Assembly: GCA_023440965.1 (NCBI GenBank)
Contig: JAEZRC010000007.1
Coordinates: 310,001 to 374,000, forward strand
DNA length: 64,000 nt
Source of the DNA: Bacillota bacterium
GTDB taxonomy: Bacteria; Bacillota; Clostridia; Oscillospirales; Ruminococcaceae
Direction of reading: 5' to 3'
Part shown: positions 46,235 through 56,061 of the stretch, one piece after another
Layout: each line of letters opens with the position of its first letter
How positions within the stretch are numbered: the first letter of the stretch is position 1
Notes under the pieces: model-generated
Seen by the model: only the letters and a program-made list of their open reading frames with translations
What the model was told of the DNA's origin: nothing
Database searches by the model: none
Position numbers and translations under genes: made by a program

Positions 46235-47641
46235 ATGATTTTAGGAATTAAAATTGATAAAAACAATTCGGGTTCTCTATGTAATGAACTTATTGATTGC
46301 CTCAGAACAAAAATATTGAATGGCGAATTATTAAATGGAGATAGACTGCCTTCAACACGATTTATGGCTAACGAATTACATATTGCAAGAAATACAGTAA
46401 TATATGCATATGAACAGCTTATTGCTGAGGGATATCTTGAAAGCAGAAAAGGATCAGGAACTTATGTTAAGCTTTTAAGTGATTATAAGCTTCCTGAAAA
46501 ATGTTTTGAAAAAAAGCTAATAAAAAACACTGTCCCACATCCTATCGGTAATGCTATAGTGTTTGATACAGGAACACCTGATAACACAATGTTCCCTGTT
46601 GCCACATGGTCAAAGGCATTAAAAAAAGCCTGTCAAAATGCTTCTGTACAATCATTTGGTTACTCTGATATAACAGGTAACAGAAATCTTAAAAACGCAC
46701 TATGTCAGTACCTGTACAGATCAAAAGGAATAAAATGTCTTGCTCAGAATATACTTATAGTTTCAGGTACTTCTGGGGCAATTACATTAATAGCAGATTC
46801 ATTTGAAAAGGATAGCCGAAGAATAGCGCTTGAAGATCCAAGTATTGATTTTGTTAGAAATATTTTTACATATAAAGAATATGAAATTTATTCGGTTCCT
46901 GTGGATGATGAGGGAATGATTACTACAAAACTTAAACAGTACTGCAAAAATAAGCCTTCACTTATATATACTGTTCCCTCTCATCAATTTCCGACAGGGA
47001 CAATTCTGTCAGCCTCAAGACGTATGGAACTCCTCAAATATGCAGTATCAGCTGGCGCATACATTATAGAGGATGATTACGATAGTGAATTTAACTACAG
47101 TAAAAAGATAGTACAGCCACTATACAACATTGATTCAGAACATACTATTTATATCGGTACTTTCAGCAAGACTTTTTCACCGGCAATAAGACTTGGATAT
47201 ATGATTGTTCCCGACAACCTTATAGAAAGATTTAGTGAAGTAGCTGAAAAACAAAACATCAGGACTGAAATGATAACACAGCTTGCTATGGCGGATTTAA
47301 TAAATGAAAAATTATTGGATAGACACATTTATAAGATGAAAAAGATTTATGCAAAGAAAAGACAGCATACTATTTCATGCATCAACAAATATTTTAAGGA
47401 TACAGCTACAATTTCTGGTGATAATGCAGGTCTTCACCTTTTAGTTTCATTTGAAAGTATTTATTGCGAAGAGGCTAAATTGCTTGAATATGGTGTAAGT
47501 GCTGAATTTGCTGATGATTATGCTGTCAACAAACTCAAATACAAAAATAAACTCATACTTGGTTATGGAAGTCTTGATAATAATCAGATAGAAGAAGGAA
47601 TCAAGAGCCTTGCCAGTGCTTTCCAAAATCAATTGCGTTAA
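46235..47641 (+). CDS. MocR/PdxR-type GntR regulator with aminotransferase domain
   Basis: A 468-residue regulator. The N-terminal GntR winged helix (~12-80) contains LPSTRFMANELHIARNTV and LESRKGSGTYV. The C-terminal fold-type I aminotransferase domain (~110-468) has the PLP lysine in GTFSKTFSPAIRLGY. MocR proteins sense PLP or amino-acid derivatives and often regulate vitamin B6 or amino-acid genes. Here the divergent neighbour is the aldo/keto reductase, which might be a pyridoxal reductase (inference). GGAGG lies before the ATG. Confidence 0.9.
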   Translation: MILGIKIDKNNSGSLCNELIDCLRTKILNGELLNGDRLPSTRFMANELHIARNTVIYAYEQLIAEGYLESRKGSGTYVKLLSDYKLPEKCFEKKLIKNTVPHPIGNAIVFDTGTPDNTMFPVATWSKALKKACQNASVQSFGYSDITGNRNLKNALCQYLYRSKGIKCLAQNILIVSGTSGAITLIADSFEKDSRRIALEDPSIDFVRNIFTYKEYEIYSVPVDDEGMITTKLKQYCKNKPSLIYTVPSHQFPTGTILSASRRMELLKYAVSAGAYIIEDDYDSEFNYSKKIVQPLYNIDSEHTIYIGTFSKTFSPAIRLGYMIVPDNLIERFSEVAEKQNIRTEMITQLAMADLINEKLLDRHIYKMKKIYAKKRQHTISCINKYFKDTATISGDNAGLHLLVSFESIYCEEAKLLEYGVSAEFADDYAVNKLKYKNKLILGYGSLDNNQIEEGIKSLASAFQNQLR

Positions 47642-47748
47642 GATAAAGATAAAAAAATTATACATAGCTATACTTTCTTTAACTATAATTAACATTCATC
47701 ATATAATAATATATTATGAAATTTTTAATTTTTTAAGGTTAATATATA

Positions 47749-47776
47749 TTGACAAATCAAATATATATGATATAAT
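47749..47776 (+). promoter_or_regulatory. Promoter of the trp operon
   Basis: TTGACA (47749-47754), a 16-base spacer and TATAAT (47771-47776). Transcription would start near 47783, at the T-box leader. Confidence 0.8.
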
Positions 47777-47782
47777 ACAGTA

Positions 47783-48068
47783 AACCGATGAGGCGGAGAT
47801 AAAGGTAATTATGATTCTACAGAGAGCCTGAGATGTTGAGATTCAGGTGAAAAACAAATTATCAAATGGACCGCTGAGGGTGCAGTCAAATGTATCATTT
47901 CAGATACAGAGTATTCTGCAACGTGATGGCATACGTTAGTTGTCTGGAGTATGATGGTACTCTGCAAGAGCATTACTATATTCTATAGTAATGAATCAAG
48001 GTGGCACCGCGGATAATAAATTTTATTCGTCCTTGACAGAAATTGAATCTGTCAAGGGCGTTTTTGTT
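47783..48068 (+). promoter_or_regulatory. T-box riboswitch, tryptophan-specific
   Basis: The leader carries the conserved T-box AAGGTGGCACCGCGG (47998-48012). A terminator follows (GTCCTTGACAGA / TCTGTCAAGG, ending in TTTTT, 48030-48066). In the specifier loop, AAATGGACC presents UGG (47867-47869), the Trp codon, matching the downstream genes. Uncharged tRNA-Trp would pair with the specifier and the T-box to form the antiterminator, allowing trp transcription. The stem I closing pair GCGG/CCGC is visible. Confidence 0.93.
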
Positions 48069-48080
48069 TGTCGACACATT

Positions 48081-48113
48081 AAACTCCTTTGACATTTGTC
48101 AATGGAGTTTTTT
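48081..48113 (+). terminator. Second terminator-like hairpin between T-box and trpE
   Basis: AAACTCC-TGAC pairs with GTCA-GGAGTTT around a short loop (48081-48110), then more T's. It lies after the T-box terminator and 16 bases before the trpE start, so any transcript that passes the T-box meets it. Confidence 0.65.
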
Positions 48114-48128
48114 ATTTGGAGGTGCAAT

Positions 48129-49595
48129 GTGGAATTCAAACCTAACTTTGAAGAAGTAAAAAAAATAACTGATACTGGCAATTACGACATAATTCCTGTA
48201 AGCTGTGAAATATTGTCGGATATATGTACACCTATTCAAGCATTGAAAATCCTAAAGAATTATTCTGAGCATTGTTATATTCTTGAATCTGCTGCGGCAG
48301 ATGAAAAATGGGGGCGTTATACATTCCTTGGCTTTGACCCGAAGCTTTCAATTGTTGCACTTGGTAATAGAATAAAGATTGGTAATATAGAAACGACAAC
48401 CTGTCACCCTCAGAATGAAATAAGGCAGATAATGTCACAATACAAAAGTCCTCGCTTTGAGTATCTTCCGCCTTTTACTGGTGGACTTGTTGGATATTTT
48501 TCATACGATTATCTTGCCTACAGTGAGCCGACAGTAAAATCCGAATTGCCAGACAACGAGAATTTTAACGATGTTGACTTAATGCTTTTTAATAAGGTAA
48601 TTGCATTTGATAATTTCCGTCAGAAAATAATTCTAATCGTAAACATGAAGATCTCAGATGGAAAAACAGGTTATGACAAAGCAGTTCTTGAACTGGAACG
48701 GCTTTCCGAAATACTCAAAAATGGAAAACCAAAGAAAGAAGTAGAAGGAAAAATTAAAAGTGAAATTAAAGCGCTGTTTGATAAAGAGGAATTCTGTAAA
48801 ATGGTTCAGAACGCAAAAAAGTATATAAAAGAGGGCGATATTTTTCAGATTGTTCTATCAAACTGCCTCAGCGCTGAATATGAAGGAAGTCTACTGGACA
48901 CTTACCGTACTTTAAGAACATTAAATCCTTCTCCTTATATGTTTTATTTTTCAGGAACTGACGTAGAAATTGCTGGAGCATCGCCCGAAACACTTGTTAA
49001 ACTTGAAAACGGAACTCTCCACACCTTCCCTCTTGCAGGAACACGTCCACGTGGCAGCACCACCGATGAGGACAATGCCCTTGAATCAGAACTTCTCGAA
49101 GACGAAAAGGAACTTGCAGAACATAATATGCTTGTTGATCTAGGTAGGAATGACTTAGGAAAAATCAGCAAATTTGGTACTGTTTCTGTAGAAAAGCTTC
49201 GATGTATAGAAAAGTTCTCACACGTTATGCATATTGGTTCAACAATACGCGGTGAAATTCGTGAGGAATATGACGGTCTTGATGCTGTTTCTGCTGTCCT
49301 GCCTGCGGGAACACTTTCAGGTGCACCAAAAATTAGAGCTTGCCAACTTATTGGAAAGCTTGAACAGAATAAGCGTGGAATTTATGGTGGAGCCATAGGA
49401 TACCTTGATTTTACAGGAAATCTTGATGTTTGTATTGCAATAAGAGTTGCGTATAAAAAAAATGGAAAGGTATTCGTCCGTAGCGGTGCAGGAATCGTTG
49501 CAGATTCTGATCCCGAAAAAGAATATCAAGAGAGTATTAATAAAGCAGCAGCTGTTATTAATTCACTAAGAAAAGCTGAGGAGGATACATTATGA
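48129..49595 (+). CDS. trpE: Anthranilate synthase component I
   Basis: A 488-residue chorismate-converting subunit. The N-terminal Trp-binding region includes LLESAAADEKWGRYTFLG-type sequence, with the feedback-site ESA motif at ~50. The C-terminal chorismate-binding domain has FQIVLSNCL, SPETLVKLENG, PLAGTRPRG and the catalytic HVMHIGSTIRGE. GTG at 48129 is chosen because GGAGG is six bases upstream and the family starts there; an ATG 11 codons earlier has no site and lies in the hairpin. It overlaps trpG by 4 bases. Confidence 0.96.
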   Translation: MEFKPNFEEVKKITDTGNYDIIPVSCEILSDICTPIQALKILKNYSEHCYILESAAADEKWGRYTFLGFDPKLSIVALGNRIKIGNIETTTCHPQNEIRQIMSQYKSPRFEYLPPFTGGLVGYFSYDYLAYSEPTVKSELPDNENFNDVDLMLFNKVIAFDNFRQKIILIVNMKISDGKTGYDKAVLELERLSEILKNGKPKKEVEGKIKSEIKALFDKEEFCKMVQNAKKYIKEGDIFQIVLSNCLSAEYEGSLLDTYRTLRTLNPSPYMFYFSGTDVEIAGASPETLVKLENGTLHTFPLAGTRPRGSTTDEDNALESELLEDEKELAEHNMLVDLGRNDLGKISKFGTVSVEKLRCIEKFSHVMHIGSTIRGEIREEYDGLDAVSAVLPAGTLSGAPKIRACQLIGKLEQNKRGIYGGAIGYLDFTGNLDVCIAIRVAYKKNGKVFVRSGAGIVADSDPEKEYQESINKAAAVINSLRKAEEDTL

Positions 49596-50158
49596 TACTG
49601 CTGATTGATAACTATGACAGTTTTTCTTACAATCTTTATCAGCTTATGGGTGATATTAATCCTGACATAAAAGTGATTAGAAATGACGAAATGACCATTG
49701 ATGAAATAGCAGCTATTGCGCCAGAGAAAATAATAATTTCACCAGGTCCAGGCCGACCAGAGAACAGTGGGATAATTACTGAACTTGCTAGTACTATTTC
49801 ACGTAGCATCCCTACTCTTGGGGTTTGCCTTGGTCATCAGGCTATATGCTATGCATACGGTGGCGAAGTTACTTATGCAAACCAGCTTATGCACGGAAAG
49901 CAATCGCAGATTTCAATTGATACCAACTGCCCTATTTTTAAGGACTTACCAGAAAATATAATGGTAGCGCGGTATCATTCATTGATTGCCTCTCCAGACT
50001 CCCTGCCTGAATGTCTTAATGTTACTGCAAGAACTGATAAGGGAGAAATTATGGCAGTTCAGCATAAGGAATACCCTATTTATGGAGTTCAGTTTCATCC
50101 CGAATCAATTTTGACACCATATGGTAAAAAGATATTATTAAATTTTATAGGAGGATAG
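49592..50158 (+). CDS. trpG: Anthranilate synthase component II (glutamine amidotransferase)
   Basis: A 188-residue class I glutaminase that supplies ammonia to TrpE. The oxyanion motif SPGPGRPE, the nucleophile elbow [10 protein letters not shown] (Cys ~80) and the catalytic His/Glu in FHPESILT are all present. Translation is coupled to trpE by ATGA. Confidence 0.96.
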   Translation: MILLIDNYDSFSYNLYQLMGDINPDIKVIRNDEMTIDEIAAIAPEKIIISPGPGRPENSGIITELASTISRSIPTLGVCLGHQAICYAYGGEVTYANQLMHGKQSQISIDTNCPIFKDLPENIMVARYHSLIASPDSLPECLNVTARTDKGEIMAVQHKEYPIYGVQFHPESILTPYGKKILLNFIGG

Positions 50159-50162
50159 AATT

Positions 50163-51185
50163 ATGATTAAAGAAGCGATTGTTAAAATCGTAGATAAGCA
50201 GGATTTAACTTACGATGAAGCATATAAAGTTATTTCCGAAATAATGCACGGAGAAACAACCCCGACACAGAATGCAGCTTTTCTTGCCGCGCTCTCTACA
50301 AAAAGCACAAAAGCAGAAACAATTGATGAAATTACTGGCTGTGCAGCTGCAATGCGTGATGCGGCAACTAAATTCACTAACGATATGGATTTAATTGAAA
50401 TTGTAGGAACTGGTGGTGATAATGCTCACAGTTTTAACATATCAACAACAACAGCTATCGTCTGTGCAGCGGCTGGGTTAAAGGTTGCAAAGCACGGTAA
50501 CCGTGCGGCATCATCTGATTGTGGAACTGCAGATTGCCTTGAAGCATTAGGGATTAATATAAATCTTGAACCTGAAAAATGCAACGAACTTCTTGAAAAA
50601 GTGGGTTTCTGCTTTTTCTTTGCTCAGAAATATCATTCCTCAATGAAATATGTAGGAAGTATTAGAAAAGAGCTTGGAATACGAACTGTATTCAACATTC
50701 TCGGACCACTCACAAACCCAGCAAGTCCAAAACGTCAGCTTTTAGGAGTTTATGATCCATCTCTTGTTCAACCTCTTGCACAGGTTTTGATGAAGCTTGG
50801 TGTCAAAAAAGGAATGGTAGTTCACGGTATGGATAAGTTGGATGAAATTTCGCTATGTGCTCCGACAATGATTGCTGAATTTGCTGATGGTTGGGTTAAA
50901 TGCAACGAAATAATGCCTGAGCAATTCGGATTTGAACGTTGTACTCAGGATGATTTAAAGGGCGGAGTTCCTTCCGAAAATGCTAAAATTACAAGGGCAA
51001 TTCTTAGTGGCGAAAAGGGACACAAGCGTAATGCTGTTCTGCTTAATGCTGGTGCAGCACTATACATCGGCGAAAAAGCCAACTCCATTGCAGATGGGAT
51101 TAAGCTTGCAGCAGATATCATAGACAGCGGAAAAGCAACTGAAACACTTAATAAGCTGATTACTATATCAAACAGTGAGGGATAA
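50163..51185 (+). CDS. trpD: Anthranilate phosphoribosyltransferase
   Basis: A 340-residue enzyme joining anthranilate and PRPP. The PRPP-binding [14 protein letters not shown] and the [15 protein letters not shown] loop are typical, as is [11 protein letters not shown] full-length stand-alone TrpD, not fused to TrpG. The ATG is 4 bases after trpG. Confidence 0.96.
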   Translation: MIKEAIVKIVDKQDLTYDEAYKVISEIMHGETTPTQNAAFLAALSTKSTKAETIDEITGCAAAMRDAATKFTNDMDLIEIVGTGGDNAHSFNISTTTAIVCAAAGLKVAKHGNRAASSDCGTADCLEALGININLEPEKCNELLEKVGFCFFFAQKYHSSMKYVGSIRKELGIRTVFNILGPLTNPASPKRQLLGVYDPSLVQPLAQVLMKLGVKKGMVVHGMDKLDEISLCAPTMIAEFADGWVKCNEIMPEQFGFERCTQDDLKGGVPSENAKITRAILSGEKGHKRNAVLLNAGAALYIGEKANSIADGIKLAADIIDSGKATETLNKLITISNSEG

Positions 51186-51186
51186 A

Positions 51187-51966
51187 ATGAATATACTTAG
51201 CGAGCTTGCAAATAATGCAAAAGAGCGTGTAAAAACCGCAAATAAAATAATATCAGAAGATGAATTGAAAACAATAGCTTTGTCAATGCCAAGAGAAAAC
51301 TTTCCGTTTGAAAATGCTTTGAAAACAGATGATATTTCTTTTATATGCGAGTGCAAAAAAGCTTCCCCATCAAAAGGAGTAATTTCAGAAGACTTCCCTT
51401 ATCTTGAAATTGCAAAAGACTATGAAGCAGCTGGTGCTAATTGTATTTCTGTTTTAACAGAGCCAAGCAAATTTCTTGGAAGTAATGATTATCTGCGTGA
51501 AATTGCTGGCACTGTGACAATCCCCTGCCTTCGTAAGGATTTTGTAGTGGATGAATATATGCTTTATGAAACAAAAATTCTTGGAGCAAAAGCAGTATTG
51601 CTTATTTGTGGAATACTTGATAAGCAACAGCTTGCCAATTATATTAAAATCTGTGATACACTCGGGATTTCTTCACTGATTGAAGCACACAATGAAAGTG
51701 AAATAAAAATGGCAATTGAATCAGGAGCAAGAATGATAGGTGTAAACAACAGAAATTTGAAGGATTTTTCGGTTGATGTTGAAAACAGTAAACGAATGCG
51801 AGAGCTTGTACCAAGAGATATACTGTTCATATCAGAAAGCGGAATTAATTCCCACGATGATATAAAGAAACTTCGCAATATTGGCGCTGATGCTGTTTTA
51901 ATTGGTGAAACTCTTATGCGTGCTTCTGACAAGAAAGCAAAGCTTTCTGAGCTTCGTGGAAAGTGA
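51187..51966 (+). CDS. trpC: Indole-3-glycerol phosphate synthase
   Basis: A 259-residue TIM-barrel enzyme. FICECKKASPSKG carries the catalytic Glu/Lys, RKDFVVDEYMLYE the substrate Lys, GVNNRNLKDF and FISESGI the rest of the active site. The ATG at 51187 is one base after the trpD stop, with GAGGG upstream. It overlaps the trpF start (GTGA). Confidence 0.96.
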   Translation: MNILSELANNAKERVKTANKIISEDELKTIALSMPRENFPFENALKTDDISFICECKKASPSKGVISEDFPYLEIAKDYEAAGANCISVLTEPSKFLGSNDYLREIAGTVTIPCLRKDFVVDEYMLYETKILGAKAVLLICGILDKQQLANYIKICDTLGISSLIEAHNESEIKMAIESGARMIGVNNRNLKDFSVDVENSKRMRELVPRDILFISESGINSHDDIKKLRNIGADAVLIGETLMRASDKKAKLSELRGK

Positions 51967-52589
51967 TAAAAATTAAACTTTGCGGTCTTCGACGCTTGTG
52001 TGATATTGAATATGCGAATGAACTTCACCCTGAATATGTTGGCTTTGTTTTTGCAAAAGAAAGTAAGAGATACATATCACCAGAAGATGCTTACACATTG
52101 AGAAAACATCTTAATAGTGGCATTTTACCTGTTGGGGTGTTCAGAAATGATGATATGAAGGTAATCTTAGAGCTTGCAAACGCCGGAACAATTGATATAA
52201 TACAACTTCACGGCAACGAAGATGAAGAATATATGGGACAACTGAGGTCATTAACTGATGCAACGATAATAAAGGCTTTTCAAATAAAAAGCATCTTGGA
52301 TATTAATAAAGCAAATGAATGTACTGCGGACTTTGTGATACTGGATTCGAGTGGTGGATCTGGAGAGACTTTTGATCATTCACTTATTAGTAACATGAAG
52401 CGAGATTACTTTTTAGCAGGCGGAATGAGTGTTGGGAATATTACGGAGATTATCAAAAATTTCAGACCTTTTGCTGTTGATGTAAGCTCAGCAATAGAAA
52501 ACGTATCAGGCTATAAGGATAAAGAAAAAATGGCGGAGTTTGTTTCCGCTGTGAGAAAGGCGGATAGATATGACAAATATAAACGGTAG
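51963..52589 (+). CDS. trpF: Phosphoribosylanthranilate isomerase
   Basis: A 208-residue TIM-barrel isomerase. KLCGLRR contains the catalytic Cys, IIQLHGNED and [13 protein letters not shown] match the phosphate- and acid-site motifs, and [10 protein letters not shown] is the C-terminal signature. It starts with GTG overlapping the trpC stop by 4 bases, and its 3' end overlaps trpB by 20 bases. Confidence 0.95.
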   Translation: MIKIKLCGLRRLCDIEYANELHPEYVGFVFAKESKRYISPEDAYTLRKHLNSGILPVGVFRNDDMKVILELANAGTIDIIQLHGNEDEEYMGQLRSLTDATIIKAFQIKSILDINKANECTADFVILDSSGGSGETFDHSLISNMKRDYFLAGGMSVGNITEIIKNFRPFAVDVSSAIENVSGYKDKEKMAEFVSAVRKADRYDKYKR

Positions 52590-53760
52590 ATTTGGACAAT
52601 ATGGTGGACAGTATACTCCTGAAACCCTTATGAATTCATTAATTGAGATTGAAAGGGCATATAATTTTTACAAAAACGATGCAAATTTCAATAGTGAACT
52701 AACCGAACTTTTTAATGAATATGCTGGCAGACCTTCACGTCTATATTTTGCAAAGAAACTTACAGAGAATCTCGATGGTGCAAAAATTTACCTCAAACGT
52801 GAAGACCTGAATCACACAGGTTCTCATAAAATCAACAATGTTCTTGGCCAGGCATTACTTGCAAAAAAGATGGGTAAAACCAGACTTATTGCAGAGACTG
52901 GTGCAGGTCAGCACGGGGTTGCTACAGCAACTGCAGCTGCTCTTATGAATATGGAATGTGTTATTTATATGGGTGAAGAAGACACACGCAGGCAAGCTCT
53001 CAACGTATATCGAATGGAACTGCTCGGAGCTAAAGTCGTTCCAGTAAAAACAGGAACTGCAACACTCAAAGATGCTGTTTCCGAGGCTATGCGTGCATGG
53101 ACCTCACAAGTTGAAGATACACACTATTGTTTTGGATCGGTTATGGGACCACATCCGTTCCCTGTAATAGTGAGAGATTTCCAAGCCGTTATTTCAAGGG
53201 AAATAAAAGAAGAGATACTAAAAAAAGAAAACCGACTACCTGATGCAGTAATTGCATGTGTAGGTGGTGGTTCGAATGCTATGGGTAGCTTTTATCATTT
53301 CATTAATGATGAAAATGTCAGATTAATAGGTTGTGAAGCTGCTGGCAGAGGTATTGATACATTTGAAACAGCCGCAACAATCAGCACTGGAAAAGTCGGC
53401 ATTTTCCACGGAATGAAAAGCTATTTTTGTCAGGATAATTATGGACAGATTGCTCCTGTTTATTCAATATCAGCTGGACTTGATTATCCTGGAATAGGCC
53501 CAGAACATGCATATCTTAACGACATTGGCAGGGCTGAATATGTCCCAATAACAGATGAAGAAGCAGTAAACGCTTTTGAAGTTCTGTCAAAAACTGAAGG
53601 CATAATTCCCGCTATTGAATCAGCTCATGCGGTTGCCTATGCACTGAAGATTGCACCAACAATGGATAAAGACAAAATAATTGTTATAACATTATCTGGC
53701 AGAGGTGACAAGGATTGTGCTTCGATTGCAAGATACAGAGGAGTTGAAATAAATGAGTAA
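52570..53760 (+). CDS. trpB: Tryptophan synthase beta subunit
   Basis: A 396-residue PLP enzyme joining indole and serine. It starts [16 protein letters not shown]. The PLP lysine is in [21 protein letters not shown] is the COMM-type loop, and [10 protein letters not shown] binds the phosphate. It is the classical TrpB1 form, matching the adjacent trpA. It overlaps both neighbours. Confidence 0.97.
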   Translation: MTNINGRFGQYGGQYTPETLMNSLIEIERAYNFYKNDANFNSELTELFNEYAGRPSRLYFAKKLTENLDGAKIYLKREDLNHTGSHKINNVLGQALLAKKMGKTRLIAETGAGQHGVATATAAALMNMECVIYMGEEDTRRQALNVYRMELLGAKVVPVKTGTATLKDAVSEAMRAWTSQVEDTHYCFGSVMGPHPFPVIVRDFQAVISREIKEEILKKENRLPDAVIACVGGGSNAMGSFYHFINDENVRLIGCEAAGRGIDTFETAATISTGKVGIFHGMKSYFCQDNYGQIAPVYSISAGLDYPGIGPEHAYLNDIGRAEYVPITDEEAVNAFEVLSKTEGIIPAIESAHAVAYALKIAPTMDKDKIIVITLSGRGDKDCASIARYRGVEINE

Positions 53761-54523
53761 AATTGAAAATGCATTTAAAAATGGAAAAGCTTTTATTCCA
53801 TTCATAACCTGTGGCGATCCTGATTTGGAAACAACAGCACAGGTAATACGTGCTGCTGCAAAAAACGGTGCCGATTTAATTGAGCTCGGTATTCCATTCT
53901 CTGACCCTACTGCTGAAGGAGTTGTTATACAAGAAGCAAATTTTCGTGCATTAAATGCTGGTACAACAACTGATAAAGTTTTGAATCTTGTAAAAGACTT
54001 AAGACGCGATATAGATATTCCATTTGTTTTTATGACATATGCAAATGTTATATTTTCATATGGTGCTAAACGTTTTATTTCCACCTGTTCTGAAATCGGA
54101 ATTGATGGCATAATTCTACCCGATTTACCTTTTGAGGAAAAAGAAGAATTCCAGCAGTATTGCGATAGGTATGGCGTTGATCTGATTTCAATGATTGCAC
54201 CTACATCAGAACAGCGTATAGCAATGATAGCATCTCAGGCACAGGGTTTTATCTATATAGTTTCAAGTCTTGGTGTTACTGGCACGAGAAATGAAATAAC
54301 AACCGACCTTGGTTCAATAATTAAAGTTGTTCGAGAGAATACCAATGTTCCATGTGCCATTGGCTTTGGGATTTCAACTCCTGAACAAGCTAAAAAGATG
54401 GCAAAACTCTCCGACGGAGTAATTGTAGGTTCACAAATCATGAAATTAATTGAAATGTATGGTAAATCATCAGTAAATGTAATCGGTGAATATATTAAAC
54501 GTATGAAGAATGCAGTATGTTAA
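53753..54523 (+). CDS. trpA: Tryptophan synthase alpha subunit
   Basis: A 256-residue subunit cleaving indole-3-glycerol phosphate. The catalytic Glu is in [15 protein letters not shown] and the Asp in [20 protein letters not shown] and the GVIVGSQIM loop are present. It overlaps trpB by 8 bases and is the last trp gene, so the operon is a complete chorismate-to-tryptophan set in the order E-G-D-C-F-B-A. Confidence 0.96.
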   Translation: MSKIENAFKNGKAFIPFITCGDPDLETTAQVIRAAAKNGADLIELGIPFSDPTAEGVVIQEANFRALNAGTTTDKVLNLVKDLRRDIDIPFVFMTYANVIFSYGAKRFISTCSEIGIDGIILPDLPFEEKEEFQQYCDRYGVDLISMIAPTSEQRIAMIASQAQGFIYIVSSLGVTGTRNEITTDLGSIIKVVRENTNVPCAIGFGISTPEQAKKMAKLSDGVIVGSQIMKLIEMYGKSSVNVIGEYIKRMKNAVC

Positions 54524-54575
54524 TTAATATAATAAATAAATTTATTCACAATACTATTATTATTCTTTTAGTATA

Positions 54576-54603
54576 TTGACATTTTATTATTGTATGATAT
54601 AAT
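54576..54603 (+). promoter_or_regulatory. Promoter of the fluoride-riboswitch transcript
   Basis: TTGACA (54576-54581), a 16-base spacer and TATAAT (54598-54603), just before the riboswitch. Confidence 0.8.
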
Positions 54604-54607
54604 AACA

Positions 54608-54705
54608 CATACGGGAATGAAGTTCTCCCATGGGTAACCTAAACTGCTTATTAAAGCTGATGACTTCTGCATTTTTACGCAGAAGCTATCAGCTTTTTCT
54701 GCGTT
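54608..54705 (+). promoter_or_regulatory. Fluoride riboswitch (crcB motif) with terminator
   Basis: The aptamer matches the crcB-motif pattern: GGGAATGAAGTTCTCCC, then AAACTGC, and GCTGATGACTTCTGC at the 3' side, as in the Thermotoga petrophila aptamer. The 3' part of the aptamer also begins a terminator: AAAGCTGAT-CTTCTGC pairs with GCAGAAG-ATCAGCTTT followed by T's (to ~54697). Fluoride binding should keep the two apart, switching the downstream antiporter on. Confidence 0.88.
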
Positions 54706-54721
54706 ATTAGGAGGTTGCTTT

Positions 54722-55909
54722 ATGCTCACAAGCATCGCATTTATTTTTCTTATCGGTATGTTCCTTGGTTGGATTTTCAAGAAAATACAATTGCCTTCAC
54801 TTATTGGAATGATTGTAACTGGAATTGTTCTTGGACCTTGTTTTTTAAATTTAATTGATAAATCCATTCTTGATATTTCTGCTTACCTTCGCCAAATAGC
54901 ATTGGTCGTTATACTAACGCGTGCCGGACTTTCTCTGGATATAAAAGAATTAATAAAATCCGGAAGATGTGCCTTGCTAATGTGTTTTGTACCCGCCAGC
55001 TTTGAAATTATAGGAACAATTCTTTTTGCGCCTCTTCTATTTAATATTTCTTATTTTGAAGCCGCACTTATAGGCTCAGTTATAGCAGCCGTCTCTCCAG
55101 CTGTTGTTGTTCCGAGAATGCTTAAGCTTATGAATGAAGGCTTTGGAACAAACAAGCAAGTCCCACAAATTATTATGGCTGGTGCTTCTGCTGATGATGT
55201 ATATGTTATAGTTCTATTTACTTCTTTCTCTGCAATTTTAACTGGTAAAAATGCTTCAATTTCAGATTTTATACAAATACCAACTTCAATTATCTTTGGT
55301 ATTGCTCTCGGAATAATAATAGGATTTAGTCTTAATCTTTTCTTTAAAAAAATCCATATGCGTGACAGCGCAAAAATAATTATTCTAATGAGCCTATCCT
55401 TTCTTATAATTGCATTACAGGATTTATCTGCAGATTATGTTCGTGTATCTGGATTAATTGCTATAATGGTTGTCGGAATGACTTTGTTTGCCAAATACCC
55501 TATTCTTGCAAAGCGACTTTCAGAAAAATATAATAAATTATGGGTTGCATCAGAAATTGTATTATTTGTTCTTGTTGGTTCAACTGTGCAGATTAACAGT
55601 ATAACAAAATACGGAGTATCTACAGTAATTTTTCTGCTAATTGCACTTATTTTCAGAATGCTTGGTGTGTTCATTTCACTTTTTAAATCAAAGTTAAACA
55701 ACAAAGAACGCCTATTCTGCATGCTTGCTTATACACCGAAGGCAACAGTTCAGGCTGCCATAGGTGCAATTCCACTTGCTATGGGACTTGAATGCGGAGG
55801 ACTAGTTTTATCCATTACAGTGCTTTCTATTATAATAACAGCACCTTTCGGAGCATTTATGGTTGACTTAACATATAAGAAGCTTCTAACTACGTCAAAA
55901 AAAATTTAG
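54722..55909 (+). CDS. Cation/proton antiporter (NhaP/KefB-like)
   Basis: A 395-residue protein with 11-12 membrane helices throughout, starting with a PSLIGMIVTGIVLGP motif and containing ILTRAGLSLD and AAVSPAVVVPRM, all typical of the CPA1/CPA2 exchanger fold. There is no C-terminal nucleotide-binding domain. GGAGG precedes the ATG. The riboswitch upstream indicates induction by fluoride, so the exchanger probably helps with fluoride or the acid load it brings. Ion specificity is not readable from sequence. Confidence 0.88.
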   Translation: MLTSIAFIFLIGMFLGWIFKKIQLPSLIGMIVTGIVLGPCFLNLIDKSILDISAYLRQIALVVILTRAGLSLDIKELIKSGRCALLMCFVPASFEIIGTILFAPLLFNISYFEAALIGSVIAAVSPAVVVPRMLKLMNEGFGTNKQVPQIIMAGASADDVYVIVLFTSFSAILTGKNASISDFIQIPTSIIFGIALGIIIGFSLNLFFKKIHMRDSAKIIILMSLSFLIIALQDLSADYVRVSGLIAIMVVGMTLFAKYPILAKRLSEKYNKLWVASEIVLFVLVGSTVQINSITKYGVSTVIFLLIALIFRMLGVFISLFKSKLNNKERLFCMLAYTPKATVQAAIGAIPLAMGLECGGLVLSITVLSIIITAPFGAFMVDLTYKKLLTTSKKI

Positions 55910-55965
55910 CATAATTTATCAATTATAAGTATTTAGAATAGCTTGTTTTAATATTATACAATAAT

Positions 55966-55999
55966 TACCCCTTTCATTCAGTAACGTTTGAAAGGGGTA
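55966..55999. terminator. Weak hairpin between convergent genes
   Basis: TACCCCTTTCA and TGAAAGGGGTA, without a clear T-run on either strand. Confidence 0.5.
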
Positions 56000-56061
56000 T
56001 AATATATATTAAGGTATAGACTAAAACACTCTACATACCATCTTATGTTTAATATCCTTTC

